Source: Clostridium kluyveri
Lineage (GTDB): Bacteria; Bacillota; Clostridia; Clostridiales; Clostridiaceae
Assembly (NCBI RefSeq): GCF_001902295.1
Contig: NZ_CP018335.1
Location: 2,480,001-2,544,000, forward strand
DNA length: 64,000 nt
Direction of reading: 5' to 3'
Below the pieces are notes generated by a model. The model did not search any database. It was given only the letters and a program-made list of their open reading frames with translations, and was not told where the DNA came from. Shown here piece after piece: positions 15,601 to 23,354 of the stretch (the first letter of the stretch is position 1; each line of letters begins with the position of its first letter). Position numbers and translations under genes: made by a program.

Positions 15601-16011
15601 TTAAATTTGATTTAATTTGAGAATTACTCTTGGTTGCTCACTATAAAATTTATTTATAGACAAACTTACAATTTGTTTATCATCTGAATAAGCTATTGAA
15701 TTTAACGAATCACATATCACCTTGGCAATATTATCTAAATCAGGCTTTTTATCTGGTCTTAATTCATTGTGTAGCATTTGTTGACGTTTCTTATTGCTTG
15801 TACTTTTGGGAATTTTATAGAATGCCATAATTTCAACTTTTATATATCCTTCAAGCATTGGCAATCTATTGCTTACATAAAGTTCTTTTATATACGTCTC
15901 ATAATTCACTGTCTTTTCTGGAGTATGTGCTGACTTTGTAAAGCTATTAAATTTAGGTCTTTGCTTGCCCATTGGTTCTCCTGGTATTAATAAGTTTACT
16001 GCTTCTTTCAC
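15601..16011 (-). CDS. RusA-like Holliday junction resolvase
   Basis: This endonuclease resolves four-way junctions made during phage recombination and replication. It opens with LLIPGEPMGKQRPKF, has the catalytic acidic motif in RPDKKPDLDNIAKVICDSLN (the Asp pair and Lys expected of RusA), then AYSDDKQIVSLSINKFY. At 136 residues it is normal length. Its start overlaps the end of the upstream gene by four bases (ATGA). Confidence 0.85.
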   Translation of the reverse strand: MKEAVNLLIPGEPMGKQRPKFNSFTKSAHTPEKTVNYETYIKELYVSNRLPMLEGYIKVEIMAFYKIPKSTSNKKRQQMLHNELRPDKKPDLDNIAKVICDSLNSIAYSDDKQIVSLSINKFYSEQPRVILKLNQI

Positions 16012-16508
16012 TTTATCACCCCAACAAGCTCCTGCAACTCCAATATCAATCCTGCCAGTTCATCCTTTTTAATTGAGAATCCTGAATTTGGCGTGCTTTT
16101 GTATATTATTACTATGTCTTCACCCATTTTATAATTGAAGATTTCTCCTTCTAATTCCTTAATTTTCAGTCTTTTCTTAGGCTTTGCTATGCACGGGTTC
16201 ATCATTGGCTCACCTTTTGATTTCTCACCCGTTGGAGTTGATTCCCAAGTGCGTTCTGGCTTACTATTTTGTTTTTCTTCTGGAACTATTTTCTTTTCCA
16301 CTTCTTTTCCTTCATCCTCTCCCCAAATCTGTTCCACTGCTTTCTCTGCCACTTCATCAATACTTTTATTTCCTTTCCACTGGTAGTAATAATTCTCTGC
16401 TGTTAAAAGAGTTATTTTAAGTTCCTTGGCTGCTCCATTAATCATTTTTTGTTTAGGTAATTCCTTATGCTCATCAAAATACTTAAAATATTTTTCTTTG
16501 TTGCTCAT
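16008..16508 (-). CDS. Hypothetical phage protein with N-terminal HTH-like segment
   Basis: The first ~50 residues (MSNKEKYFKYFDEHKELPKQ, then GAAKELKITLLTAENYYYQW) resemble a small helix-turn-helix. A charged linker (EKKIVPEEKQNSKPERTWES) and a C-terminal alpha/beta module (FNYKMGEDIVIIYKSTPNSG) follow. It starts one base after the previous gene's stop overlap and is coupled to rusA downstream. Unknown function. Confidence 0.45.
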   Translation of the reverse strand: MSNKEKYFKYFDEHKELPKQKMINGAAKELKITLLTAENYYYQWKGNKSIDEVAEKAVEQIWGEDEGKEVEKKIVPEEKQNSKPERTWESTPTGEKSKGEPMMNPCIAKPKKRLKIKELEGEIFNYKMGEDIVIIYKSTPNSGFSIKKDELAGLILELQELVGVIK

Positions 16509-16738
16509 TAATTTCCCTCGCTTTCATATTTTACATATCCTTCCTCTACACCATGCCCACAACACGCTGAAATTGCACCCTCTATATGTCCTAAACAAGC
16601 ATCATATCCCTCTCTAGTCGGCATACTTCCACACCTTATGCATGGCCTTTCTTCTTTGCTTATAGGTACTCCATCTTCATATACCCAACTATTATCAACA
16701 TATTTTATTAGGTTTCCTCTGCTATATGCTGTAGCCAA
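16508..16738 (-). CDS. Small zinc-finger-like phage protein
   Basis: The 76-residue protein starts at TTG 16738 behind GGAGGATGG. Cysteines in ERPCIRCGSM, YDACLGH and ISACCGHG make a plausible zinc site. It shares its stop region with the start of the next gene. Unknown function; similar mini-proteins are common in clostridial prophages. Confidence 0.5.
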   Translation of the reverse strand: MATAYSRGNLIKYVDNSWVYEDGVPISKEERPCIRCGSMPTREGYDACLGHIEGAISACCGHGVEEGYVKYESEGN

Positions 16739-16861
16739 TTATCCATCCTCCTATCATATTAGTATTCTAATTTACTCATACATCAATTTTAAGACTATGC
16801 TATTTTCCAGTATCCATTTATACCTTTTCGTATTTACTCTTTGAAATTAAACGTTTTTTAA

Positions 16862-17341
16862 TTAATCTGTGGGGTTATTCATCATGCTTTCTAACTTGTC
16901 TAGCTTCTTTCTCTTAAATTCATCTATCTTTTTAACATCAAAGACATATTTTAATTGCTCCAAAACTATCTCAACATCTGCGATTTCTTCCTCAACATTA
17001 TGCTCTTTTCCATGAATATCTTTAACTAACGCCTGAATCAATTCACTACATTCTTCTATGGCTTTTTCTTCTTGATGCTGTATCCCATAGTAGCTTATGG
17101 CTCTTTTGTATATCATTGTCCTATATGCATCCTGTAACCTTTTATCTGCAAATCCTTCTTTCATGGCTTTTACTATTTTCTCACCAAGATCTCTTCCTAG
17201 TTTACTTTCACCGACTTTAGATTTTGGCACTTCATAATTACCGCATTCTTCATTTCCATCCTTACCCTTTGCAAATCTACATATTGAATTTGTAAATTTA
17301 CATCTGCCATCTTCACGTTTGTTATCACAATCTTTCTCCAA
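16862..17341 (-). CDS. MazG-like nucleotide pyrophosphohydrolase with Cys-rich N-terminus
   Basis: Residues ~85-150 form a MazG-like helical domain. EKAIEECSELIQALVKDI and EEEIADVEIVLEQLKYVF give the EExxE plus ExxD metal ligands used to cleave NTPs to NMP and pyrophosphate. The first 35 residues hold five cysteines (CDNKREDGRCKFTNSICRF, EECGNY), a possible metal-binding extension. Phage MazG proteins are thought to reshape nucleotide or ppGpp pools during infection. Upstream is the C5 methyltransferase. Confidence 0.7.
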   Translation of the reverse strand: MEKDCDNKREDGRCKFTNSICRFAKGKDGNEECGNYEVPKSKVGESKLGRDLGEKIVKAMKEGFADKRLQDAYRTMIYKRAISYYGIQHQEEKAIEECSELIQALVKDIHGKEHNVEEEIADVEIVLEQLKYVFDVKKIDEFKRKKLDKLESMMNNPTD

Positions 17342-17378
17342 CTTCCATCACTCCTTTACATAATCTTTGTATTGTGAA

Positions 17379-18383
17379 TTAACAGCTTAACCTCAATTGC
17401 CCATTTGAATCTGATATTAAATCAGTCCCATAATCCTCATTTATTATCACTTCAAAAACAGCTTCTAAAACTTGTACTACAATGCTATTGCCAGCCAATG
17501 CATAAAGAGTTGCATTGCGCTTACCAGTTTTTGTAGGAAATTCTTTTAACATAAGTTCATAATCTTCATCATCAAAACCAAGTAACCTCCAACATTCACG
17601 TTCTGTTAAATAGCGATACTGTGGTTTGTTCAATCTAATAATACCTGCATTGGGGCATCTATCTTGCCGTTCAGTTATCGTATAACAGTACTCACCTATA
17701 ACATCTAATTGGCGTTTATAATTTCCAGATGGATTAGGATTAAATTCTTTGATTTTATTAAGCATTGATGGAATGGTGATTAAATATTGTTCTGGAATCT
17801 TATCATCTGGTCCATATTCCAAAAATTCTTTAATATTCCTCATAGATTTGTGCTTCAACTTACTAAAATCAAATATCGAATTTCCTAATAAAGAGATACA
17901 AAACAATCTTTCACGAGCATGAGGAATGCCAAAGTTACGTGCATCCAATATATCAAATGAATTGGTATATCCCATATTCTCAATCTCCTGTAGGTAGTAA
18001 TTAAATATTGAAACCACATCTTTATCAAGTACACCCTTCACATTCTCCCAGATAACTACTTTAGGTTTCCATTCACCCATTTCTTTAATTATCCTCAATG
18101 TTTCTAACATTAATTGTGAACGTGAACCTTCTGCGACTCCTTTACGCTTTTTATTTCCTCTACTGTTGTCTTGGCACGGAGAACCATGTACTAATATATC
18201 GGGTTTTAAATCCCACCCTCTAATATCTTGTGGCTTATGCAGATGGTCATAAAGAGCGTTATATGCTTTAACTCTATTTGGCTGCCATTCCACATAATCT
18301 ATACATTTATGATCCACACCAAGATTTATTAATGCTTTACGTGGAGCACCAATGCCGCCAAATAACTCAAGAATTTTAATCAA
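17379..18383 (-). CDS. DNA (cytosine-5) methyltransferase
   Basis: The 334-residue enzyme has the ordered C5 motifs: I ILELFGGIGAPRKAL, IV VHGSPCQDNSRG (catalytic Cys), VI VVIWENVKGVL, a QDRCPNAG segment in place of motif VIII, IX YRYLTERECWRLLGF and X LYALAGNSIVVQVLEAVF. No restriction endonuclease gene lies next to it, so it is an orphan phage enzyme, presumably protecting phage DNA from host restriction. The recognition site cannot be told from the sequence. Confidence 0.9.
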   Translation of the reverse strand: MIKILELFGGIGAPRKALINLGVDHKCIDYVEWQPNRVKAYNALYDHLHKPQDIRGWDLKPDILVHGSPCQDNSRGNKKRKGVAEGSRSQLMLETLRIIKEMGEWKPKVVIWENVKGVLDKDVVSIFNYYLQEIENMGYTNSFDILDARNFGIPHARERLFCISLLGNSIFDFSKLKHKSMRNIKEFLEYGPDDKIPEQYLITIPSMLNKIKEFNPNPSGNYKRQLDVIGEYCYTITERQDRCPNAGIIRLNKPQYRYLTERECWRLLGFDDEDYELMLKEFPTKTGKRNATLYALAGNSIVVQVLEAVFEVIINEDYGTDLISDSNGQLRLSC

Positions 18384-18385
18384 TA

Positions 18386-18616
18386 TTACCGCCCTTTCCT
18401 TCGCTTATTTCTTTCATGAATGTTATCTATTACAGTAATAGTGTTGTCAATACTGCCTATTTCTTTATTGTTACGCTCTCCCCATGTTTCTACACATTTA
18501 GGACAATACAAAGCACTTCCATAACTTCTCCATCCTGCATGTATGGTTTTATTTACATTACTTGCGGTGTATGTAAGTCCTCTTATAGCACCACAATTAC
18601 TACATTGAACACGCAT
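18386..18616 (-). CDS. Zinc-ribbon phage protein
   Basis: The 76-residue protein has paired knuckles VQCSNCGAIRG and LYCPKCVETWG, a classic CxxC...CxxC zinc ribbon, and a basic C-terminus (HERNKRRKGR). It lies immediately before the methyltransferase gene. Nucleic-acid binding is inferred; the specific role is unknown. Confidence 0.55.
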   Translation of the reverse strand: MRVQCSNCGAIRGLTYTASNVNKTIHAGWRSYGSALYCPKCVETWGERNNKEIGSIDNTITVIDNIHERNKRRKGR

Positions 18617-18651
18617 ATTGATATCCTCCTTTTCTTCGCATAAATTTCACT

Positions 18652-18903
18652 TCACGAAACAACCTCCACATCTCTAGTAAGAAAATCCACATAACTAAAA
18701 CTCTCTCTGCACTTTGCTTTATTCCTCACAGTAATAAAATAATTAGTTCTAGCAATTACAACTCCTTTAAAATACCTGTCTCGACCTCTCCCATCCCTCC
18801 TTTTGATTCTTACACCTTGCCCTATCCTGAATCCATCTCTGATATATCTCAAACTAGCCCTGTTGAAAATTCCTGTATTCATTTTTTCTTTAACTGCACT
18901 CAT
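18652..18903 (-). CDS. Small basic phage protein, possible SH3-like fold
   Basis: The 83-residue protein is strongly basic (VRIKRRDGRGRDRYFKGVVI) with short beta strands ending in a VDFLTRDVEVVS tail. Its start overlaps the previous gene's stop by four bases. The pattern is reminiscent of KOW/SH3-type nucleic-acid binding folds, but the match is loose. Confidence 0.42.
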   Translation of the reverse strand: MSAVKEKMNTGIFNRASLRYIRDGFRIGQGVRIKRRDGRGRDRYFKGVVIARTNYFITVRNKAKCRESFSYVDFLTRDVEVVS

Positions 18904-19340
18904 AATATTTCCCTCACTATCGTTTTTCCGGTGTAAATATCCTCAATTCTGAAAGTCTCTGTATAGTTCTTGGTTTGGATCACAATCAAGTGTTGTGTTT
19001 TGCCTATGACTTTTCCCATAGTTGGCACATATCCAACTTTCTTATTTATAAATTCCTTGATATTCAATACCTTATTATCTGGTATCAAATCTTTTATTTT
19101 AGGAATAGCAGCAGTCTTTCTCCTGCCCTCTATTTCAAGAAGAGTATCGTTCCCAGACTTATATGTCTCTATTTCTTTAGCTGTATTTGACATGGTAAGC
19201 TTTGGTTTTAGTCCAAGTTGCCTAGCTTTTCTTGAAATAGAAGTCTTGGAGATATTTAATATTTTTGCTAATTCCTTATTTTTCATCTTGTGAAAATTCT
19301 GCATGAAAAATTGTTCTTTTTCAGGTGTTAATCTTCGCAT
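18900..19340 (-). CDS. Helix-turn-helix phage protein
   Basis: The N-terminal HTH reads MRRLTPEKEQFFMQNFHKMK, then NKELAKILNISKTSISRKAR, like GcrA/Sigma-4-type DNA-binding helices. The C-terminal half is a beta module (GKVIGKTQHLIVIQTKNYTE). The 146 residues probably make a sequence-specific DNA-binding protein. It overlaps the small basic protein by four bases. Confidence 0.6.
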   Translation of the reverse strand: MRRLTPEKEQFFMQNFHKMKNKELAKILNISKTSISRKARQLGLKPKLTMSNTAKEIETYKSGNDTLLEIEGRRKTAAIPKIKDLIPDNKVLNIKEFINKKVGYVPTMGKVIGKTQHLIVIQTKNYTETFRIEDIYTGKTIVREIL

Positions 19341-19344
19341 GGCA

Positions 19345-19488
19345 TCACCTCTTTTCTCTTTCCTTGAGTAATATAAATTCTATCAACCCCTCCTTGACTT
19401 CTTCTGCCTGTGCTTTCTCTATGTCCTTGACAGTTATCTTATTATTTCCGCCCTTGAGATAGTTAAAAATCTTCCATCTGTCTATCAC
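19345..19488 (-). CDS. 47-residue phage protein between DnaB and HTH genes
   Basis: GTG 19488 directly abuts the helicase stop (TAGGTG) and uses the GGAGGT at the helicase end as SD. The peptide reads MIDRWKIFNYLKGGNNKITV and continues with a charged helix ending LLKEREKR. The tight junctions argue that it is translated. No family recognised. Confidence 0.5.
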   Translation of the reverse strand: MIDRWKIFNYLKGGNNKITVKDIEKAQAEEVKEGLIEFILLKEREKR

Positions 19489-20784
19489 CTAATTACCTCC
19501 TAAATAAAAATCTGTGATTCTCTGATATTCTGGTTCCCATTTAAATTTCAATGTTCCAATTTCACCGTTTCTCTGTTTAGCAATTATAGTCTCAATAATA
19601 TTCTTTTCCTCGGTATCGGCATTGTAATATTCATCCCTATATAGGAACATAACTATATCTGCATCCTGCTCTATGGACCCTGATTCTCTCAAGTCTGATA
19701 AATTAGGTCTATGGTCCGATCTTTGTTCTGGTGCCCTGCTTAATTGTGCCAAGGCTATTATCACAATATTTAATTCTTTAGCCATTTGTTTTAGTTGCCT
19801 GGATATTTTACTCACTTCCTGATTTCTATTTTCAGACTTTGCAACTCCATCTATCAGTGTCAAATAATCTATAAACACTATGTCCAATCCTTCTTTAAGT
19901 TTTCTTTTCTTACACTCTGCTTTAATGCCATTAAGTGAATATATTTGGTCATATATTTTTAAATTAGAACTCACTATCAAACCACTTATTCGGCTTATTC
20001 GTGTCCATTTCTCATCCTCTAAATTACCTGTTTTAATCTCTTGAAGTTTTATTAATGCCTTAGCTGCTAATGCTCTTTCTAAAAGTTGCTCCTTTGACAT
20101 TTCAAGAGAGAAGAAGCTTACTTTAGAGTTTTTAGATGTATTAAGGGCTATATTTAATGCAAAGGCTGTCTTACCCATACTTGGCCTAGCTCCTAGAATT
20201 ATAAAATCCGTTTTATTCAATCCATTGATAGCCTTATCCAATTTTCCAAGTCCTGTTTCTATTCCTTGTATAGCACCACCATTCTCATATCTGGTTTGAA
20301 GATTGTCCAATACAGTTTCCATAGCATTACTTATATTCCCATCATCTTTGTTTTGTTTAACTTCAAGCTTTAGTGTAAATTCCTGTAGTTCTTTAGAAAT
20401 ATCCTCTATATCCGCATCAGTGTTTTTTATTTTTAATAAATTTGTCTGAAGCAAATTAGCTAGTTTTCTTATATTGGAATATTTCTTTATAATCTCACCG
20501 CAGCTTTTTATATTGTTATTTATTAAAGTTTGCCCGGCCAACTCGGAAATGTATGTTATCCCTCCAGCATCTGATAAAGTTTTCCCCAAGCTTTCTGCAA
20601 TGGTAGTTATTGATACATCTTTACTCCCTGTATAAATCTTTTTAATTGCACTATAGATTAATTTATGACTATCCTGGTAGAAATCATCTGGATCTACTAA
20701 GTCTATACAATCACATAAGTTGTCTGGCTTAATAATTACACTGCCCAACAAATCTCTTTCAGCTTGTAAATTACACATATTCAT
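19489..20784 (-). CDS. DnaB-like replicative helicase
   Basis: Two-domain DnaB architecture: an N-terminal helical domain (ERDLLGSVIIKPDNLCDCID) and a RecA-like motor with Walker A GARPSMGKTAFALNIAL, Walker B region GLDIVFIDYLTLI, and RQLKQMAKELNIVIIALAQL with the DLRESGSIEQDADIVMFLYR motif. About 431 residues, near full length. ATG 20784 is preferred; a GTG at 20793 overlaps the preceding gene. It unwinds DNA at the phage fork, presumably loaded by the replisome organizer upstream. Confidence 0.9.
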   Translation of the reverse strand: MNMCNLQAERDLLGSVIIKPDNLCDCIDLVDPDDFYQDSHKLIYSAIKKIYTGSKDVSITTIAESLGKTLSDAGGITYISELAGQTLINNNIKSCGEIIKKYSNIRKLANLLQTNLLKIKNTDADIEDISKELQEFTLKLEVKQNKDDGNISNAMETVLDNLQTRYENGGAIQGIETGLGKLDKAINGLNKTDFIILGARPSMGKTAFALNIALNTSKNSKVSFFSLEMSKEQLLERALAAKALIKLQEIKTGNLEDEKWTRISRISGLIVSSNLKIYDQIYSLNGIKAECKKRKLKEGLDIVFIDYLTLIDGVAKSENRNQEVSKISRQLKQMAKELNIVIIALAQLSRAPEQRSDHRPNLSDLRESGSIEQDADIVMFLYRDEYYNADTEEKNIIETIIAKQRNGEIGTLKFKWEPEYQRITDFYLGGN

Positions 20785-20789
20785 AAAAA

Positions 20790-21653
20790 TCACTCTCCAA
20801 AGGGCTTATAAGCCTTAGAATTTATCTTGGCATTTGACTTAGTATCCTTATTCTTTCTTTTGTGGTTTTCCTTATCTGCATTTATAGCTTCTACAGTCAA
20901 TAAATTATTATCTAGGTATCTATGAAGAACTGCTTTCACAAATTTCATGTTCCTAACGTTGCTATCTATGGCTTCCTTAAGTGCCATGACTATAGCTCCT
21001 GGTGTAAGTCCATCAGCCTCAAAGCTTTCAAGTTCCTGCCGTTCAAAGTCTGTTATAGGGTGAAAATTTTCATTAAAAAATTTGTAGTAGTTAGTGGTAA
21101 TATTATCGTCCCTATGATCTATAGTTAGATCTACTACTACAGTATTATCTAGATCTATATTCTTACTTCTACTTCTAATATAAGAAGGAGTCCCAGGGGA
21201 TTGTCCCGGGATTGTCCCGGGGACATTGTTAGGTTCCTTATTATTTTCAGGGGGTAATTCTTTAAGTTTTTCCCTTTGTTTCCTTTTTTTGAGCTTTTCT
21301 TTTTCTCTTTGTTTTATCTTCTCTAGCCCTTCTATATTCTGATACTTAGTAAAGTTAGAAATAAATATAGGACCATTTTCGATTAATTCAATCATTCCTA
21401 GTTTGGTAAATGTACTAAAAGCAAGTTTTATTATAGATTCTGGTTTTTTAAACTTATGAGCCAAGGCATCAATCGTATATGGAATATTTTCAGTTAGAAA
21501 TATATATCCTCCTGCATTACACTTGCCCGCCATTGTTAAAAGCCTTATCCAAATTATTAGAATTGAGTCTCCTTCAGGTAAGCTTTGAATATAATCAATT
21601 TTTTCATCATCAAACATATCAGTCATCAGTTTGATCCATTTTACTTCTGCCAT
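20790..21653 (-). CDS. Phage replisome organizer (DnaD-like)
   Basis: The N-terminal winged helix matches the phage replisome organiser family (VKWIKLMTDMFDDEKIDYIQ, WIRLLTMAGKCNAGGYIFLT). A basic linker (REKEKLKKRKQREKLKELPP) comes next, then a Pro/Gly insert encoded by GC-rich repeats, and a DnaD/DnaB_2-type C-terminal domain (NENFHPITDFERQELESFEA, FVKAVLHRYLDNN). It binds the phage origin and recruits the helicase encoded immediately downstream. The repeats inside the gene may be the origin. Confidence 0.85.
   Translation of the reverse strand: MAEVKWIKLMTDMFDDEKIDYIQSLPEGDSILIIWIRLLTMAGKCNAGGYIFLTENIPYTIDALAHKFKKPESIIKLAFSTFTKLGMIELIENGPIFISNFTKYQNIEGLEKIKQREKEKLKKRKQREKLKELPPENNKEPNNVPGTIPGQSPGTPSYIRSRSKNIDLDNTVVVDLTIDHRDDNITTNYYKFFNENFHPITDFERQELESFEADGLTPGAIVMALKEAIDSNVRNMKFVKAVLHRYLDNNLLTVEAINADKENHKRKNKDTKSNAKINSKAYKPFGE
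21187..21226. repeat. Candidate phage replication origin iterons
   Basis: Three GTCCCRGGGA-type units in a row (starting near 21190, 21203 and 21214) form an abrupt GC-rich patch in an AT-rich gene. In many temperate phages the origin iterons lie inside the organizer/initiator gene, which binds them. The same DNA encodes a GTIPGQSPGT linker, so the repeats could also be coding. Confidence 0.4.
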
Positions 21654-21663
21654 AATTTCACCT

Positions 21664-22458
21664 CTAAAGCTCTGTATAGTGAAAAGCCCTATCTAGTTTC
21701 TTGGTAGCCCTACAGTATGCACACCTCTCACACCTCATAGGTTTTTCAAGTCCATTCTTAACTTGCATAACACGCTCTATATTTTCTCTAACCTGATTCA
21801 TGCCTATTTCATAATCTTCTGGTTTGAAATATAGGATTATCTTATCAGGTGGGTCTTGTTTGGTTACAGCAATTATAAAGCCCTCTAAGTCATTAATTCC
21901 TGTGTTTTGCCTTAAGATTTCCTTGTATACTGCTATTTGAATTAAATATTTCCATTTCTCTACAAAGGAAACCTTTGTATTTCTTCCTTCTTTTTCAATC
22001 CACTGTTTTTCAAAGTCTCTGGTGGTTTTCAAGTCTACAAAATATCCATCCTTGACGTTCAGGCAATCAACTTTAATTTTCCAATCTGCATCAAATAATT
22101 TACCGGTGAATATCTTTTCTTTTTCCCCGACATATATTTGTTTAAAATTTTCATCCATTTCCAGGCAATTTATCATCTCATTAGCTTGTCTATAATTTGC
22201 TTTAAGTTCCCCCTTTGCTGTAAATATTTGTGGATGTTCCTTCTTGAATTTATCTAGTGTTCCTTCGAAATGACTGTGGAAGTAACTTCCTACTAATAAT
22301 GCTGTACTCTCTTCTTCTTTCCATTCTCCACTCAGGGAAGCCAGGGCAGCTGCTTCACAGCCGCCGAAAGCTTTAAATTGTGATACTGACATATATTGTT
22401 GGTTAGCTTCTTGAGAAAAGTAATTTTCATCTGTAAGTTTTATAAGTGTAGCTTCCAT
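21664..22458 (-). CDS. PD-(D/E)XK exonuclease (RecE/RecB-like), RecT partner
   Basis: The 264-residue nuclease has YMSVSQFKAFGGCEAAAL, DADWKIKVDCLNVKDGYFVD and LKTTRDFEKQW: the D...DxK-like core with Asp and Lys of a PD-(D/E)XK fold. A C-terminal MRCERCAYCRATKKL could bind a metal or iron-sulfur cluster, as in related Cas4/AddB-type nucleases. It directly precedes replication genes and follows recT by one base, so the pair should act in single-strand annealing recombination. Confidence 0.78.
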   Translation of the reverse strand: MEATLIKLTDENYFSQEANQQYMSVSQFKAFGGCEAAALASLSGEWKEEESTALLVGSYFHSHFEGTLDKFKKEHPQIFTAKGELKANYRQANEMINCLEMDENFKQIYVGEKEKIFTGKLFDADWKIKVDCLNVKDGYFVDLKTTRDFEKQWIEKEGRNTKVSFVEKWKYLIQIAVYKEILRQNTGINDLEGFIIAVTKQDPPDKIILYFKPEDYEIGMNQVRENIERVMQVKNGLEKPMRCERCAYCRATKKLDRAFHYTEL

Positions 22459-23354
22459 TATTTATCATCTCCCATCTCAAAAGGTGTACCTTTAAATAAA
22501 TTTTCCTGTTTATCTTCTGAAGGGGTATCGTCTTTTTTCTTATCTTGTGCAGAATCTCCATTAGCTTTTTTAAACTTATCATCCAGTTTAGTTGTTGCCT
22601 TTCCAGAATCCACTTCCTCAAATTCCGCATCTATACTATCAGGATTATCAATATAATCTAGGTTTACCTCCACAGACTCACCATCAAGCACACCTTTTTT
22701 AACTGTTGCCTGGTCTGCTTGCAATGCTGTCTGCATGTCTATACTTAAAATCCCCCACTTGCTTAAAGTGTTCTTGAGTATAGTTTTCTTAGCCATTGCA
22801 TCAAAGTCAGTCTGCCAAGGGCCATTATTATAAGTTTTAGAGAATTTTTTTCCATGAGCTGTAACTTTCTCTTTGCTCCAATAAACCGTCTTTTCAAAGC
22901 CATTAATCAAGCTAAAATATGCTGCATACCCTACAACCTCATTACTCTCTTTACTGTCAAAATCAAGCTCTAATTCTTCTGTAAGAGGATTATAAGTTTT
23001 TAGTTGTCCTTTATATATCTCAATGACATTTATGTGCTTATATTGGCCTGTTCTCAATGCTAATTGTACAAATCCTCTATATCCCATTTGGAATTGTGCT
23101 TTCTTGCCATAGGGAACTATCCATGCAAAACCCAGGTTAGGGTCAATAGGCAAGTCTAAGGTAGCTGCTATCATTGCAGAAGATACAATGCTATAAGGCT
23201 CTATCCCCTTTAATTTGCCATTAGATATATTTACGAGATTCGCCATAAACCCCGCGGCCTTTTTACCTAGAATCTCCTGAAATCTCTTCTGCATATTTAT
23301 ATTTGCTAGAATATTTTTCACTTCCACAGGCTTACCATTTATTAAATTACCCAT
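22458..23354 (-). CDS. recT: RecT-family single-strand annealing protein
   Basis: Residues ~20-200 carry the RecT pattern: MQKRFQEILGKKAAGFMANL, SSAMIAATLDLPIDPNLGFA and VPYGKKAQFQMGYRGFVQLA. The C-terminus is acidic and low complexity (DKKKDDTPSEDKQ), as is usual for partner-binding tails. It pairs complementary single strands during phage recombination. It overlaps the ATPase gene upstream by eight bases and the nuclease downstream by one. Confidence 0.9.
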   Translation of the reverse strand: MGNLINGKPVEVKNILANINMQKRFQEILGKKAAGFMANLVNISNGKLKGIEPYSIVSSAMIAATLDLPIDPNLGFAWIVPYGKKAQFQMGYRGFVQLALRTGQYKHINVIEIYKGQLKTYNPLTEELELDFDSKESNEVVGYAAYFSLINGFEKTVYWSKEKVTAHGKKFSKTYNNGPWQTDFDAMAKKTILKNTLSKWGILSIDMQTALQADQATVKKGVLDGESVEVNLDYIDNPDSIDAEFEEVDSGKATTKLDDKFKKANGDSAQDKKKDDTPSEDKQENLFKGTPFEMGDDK

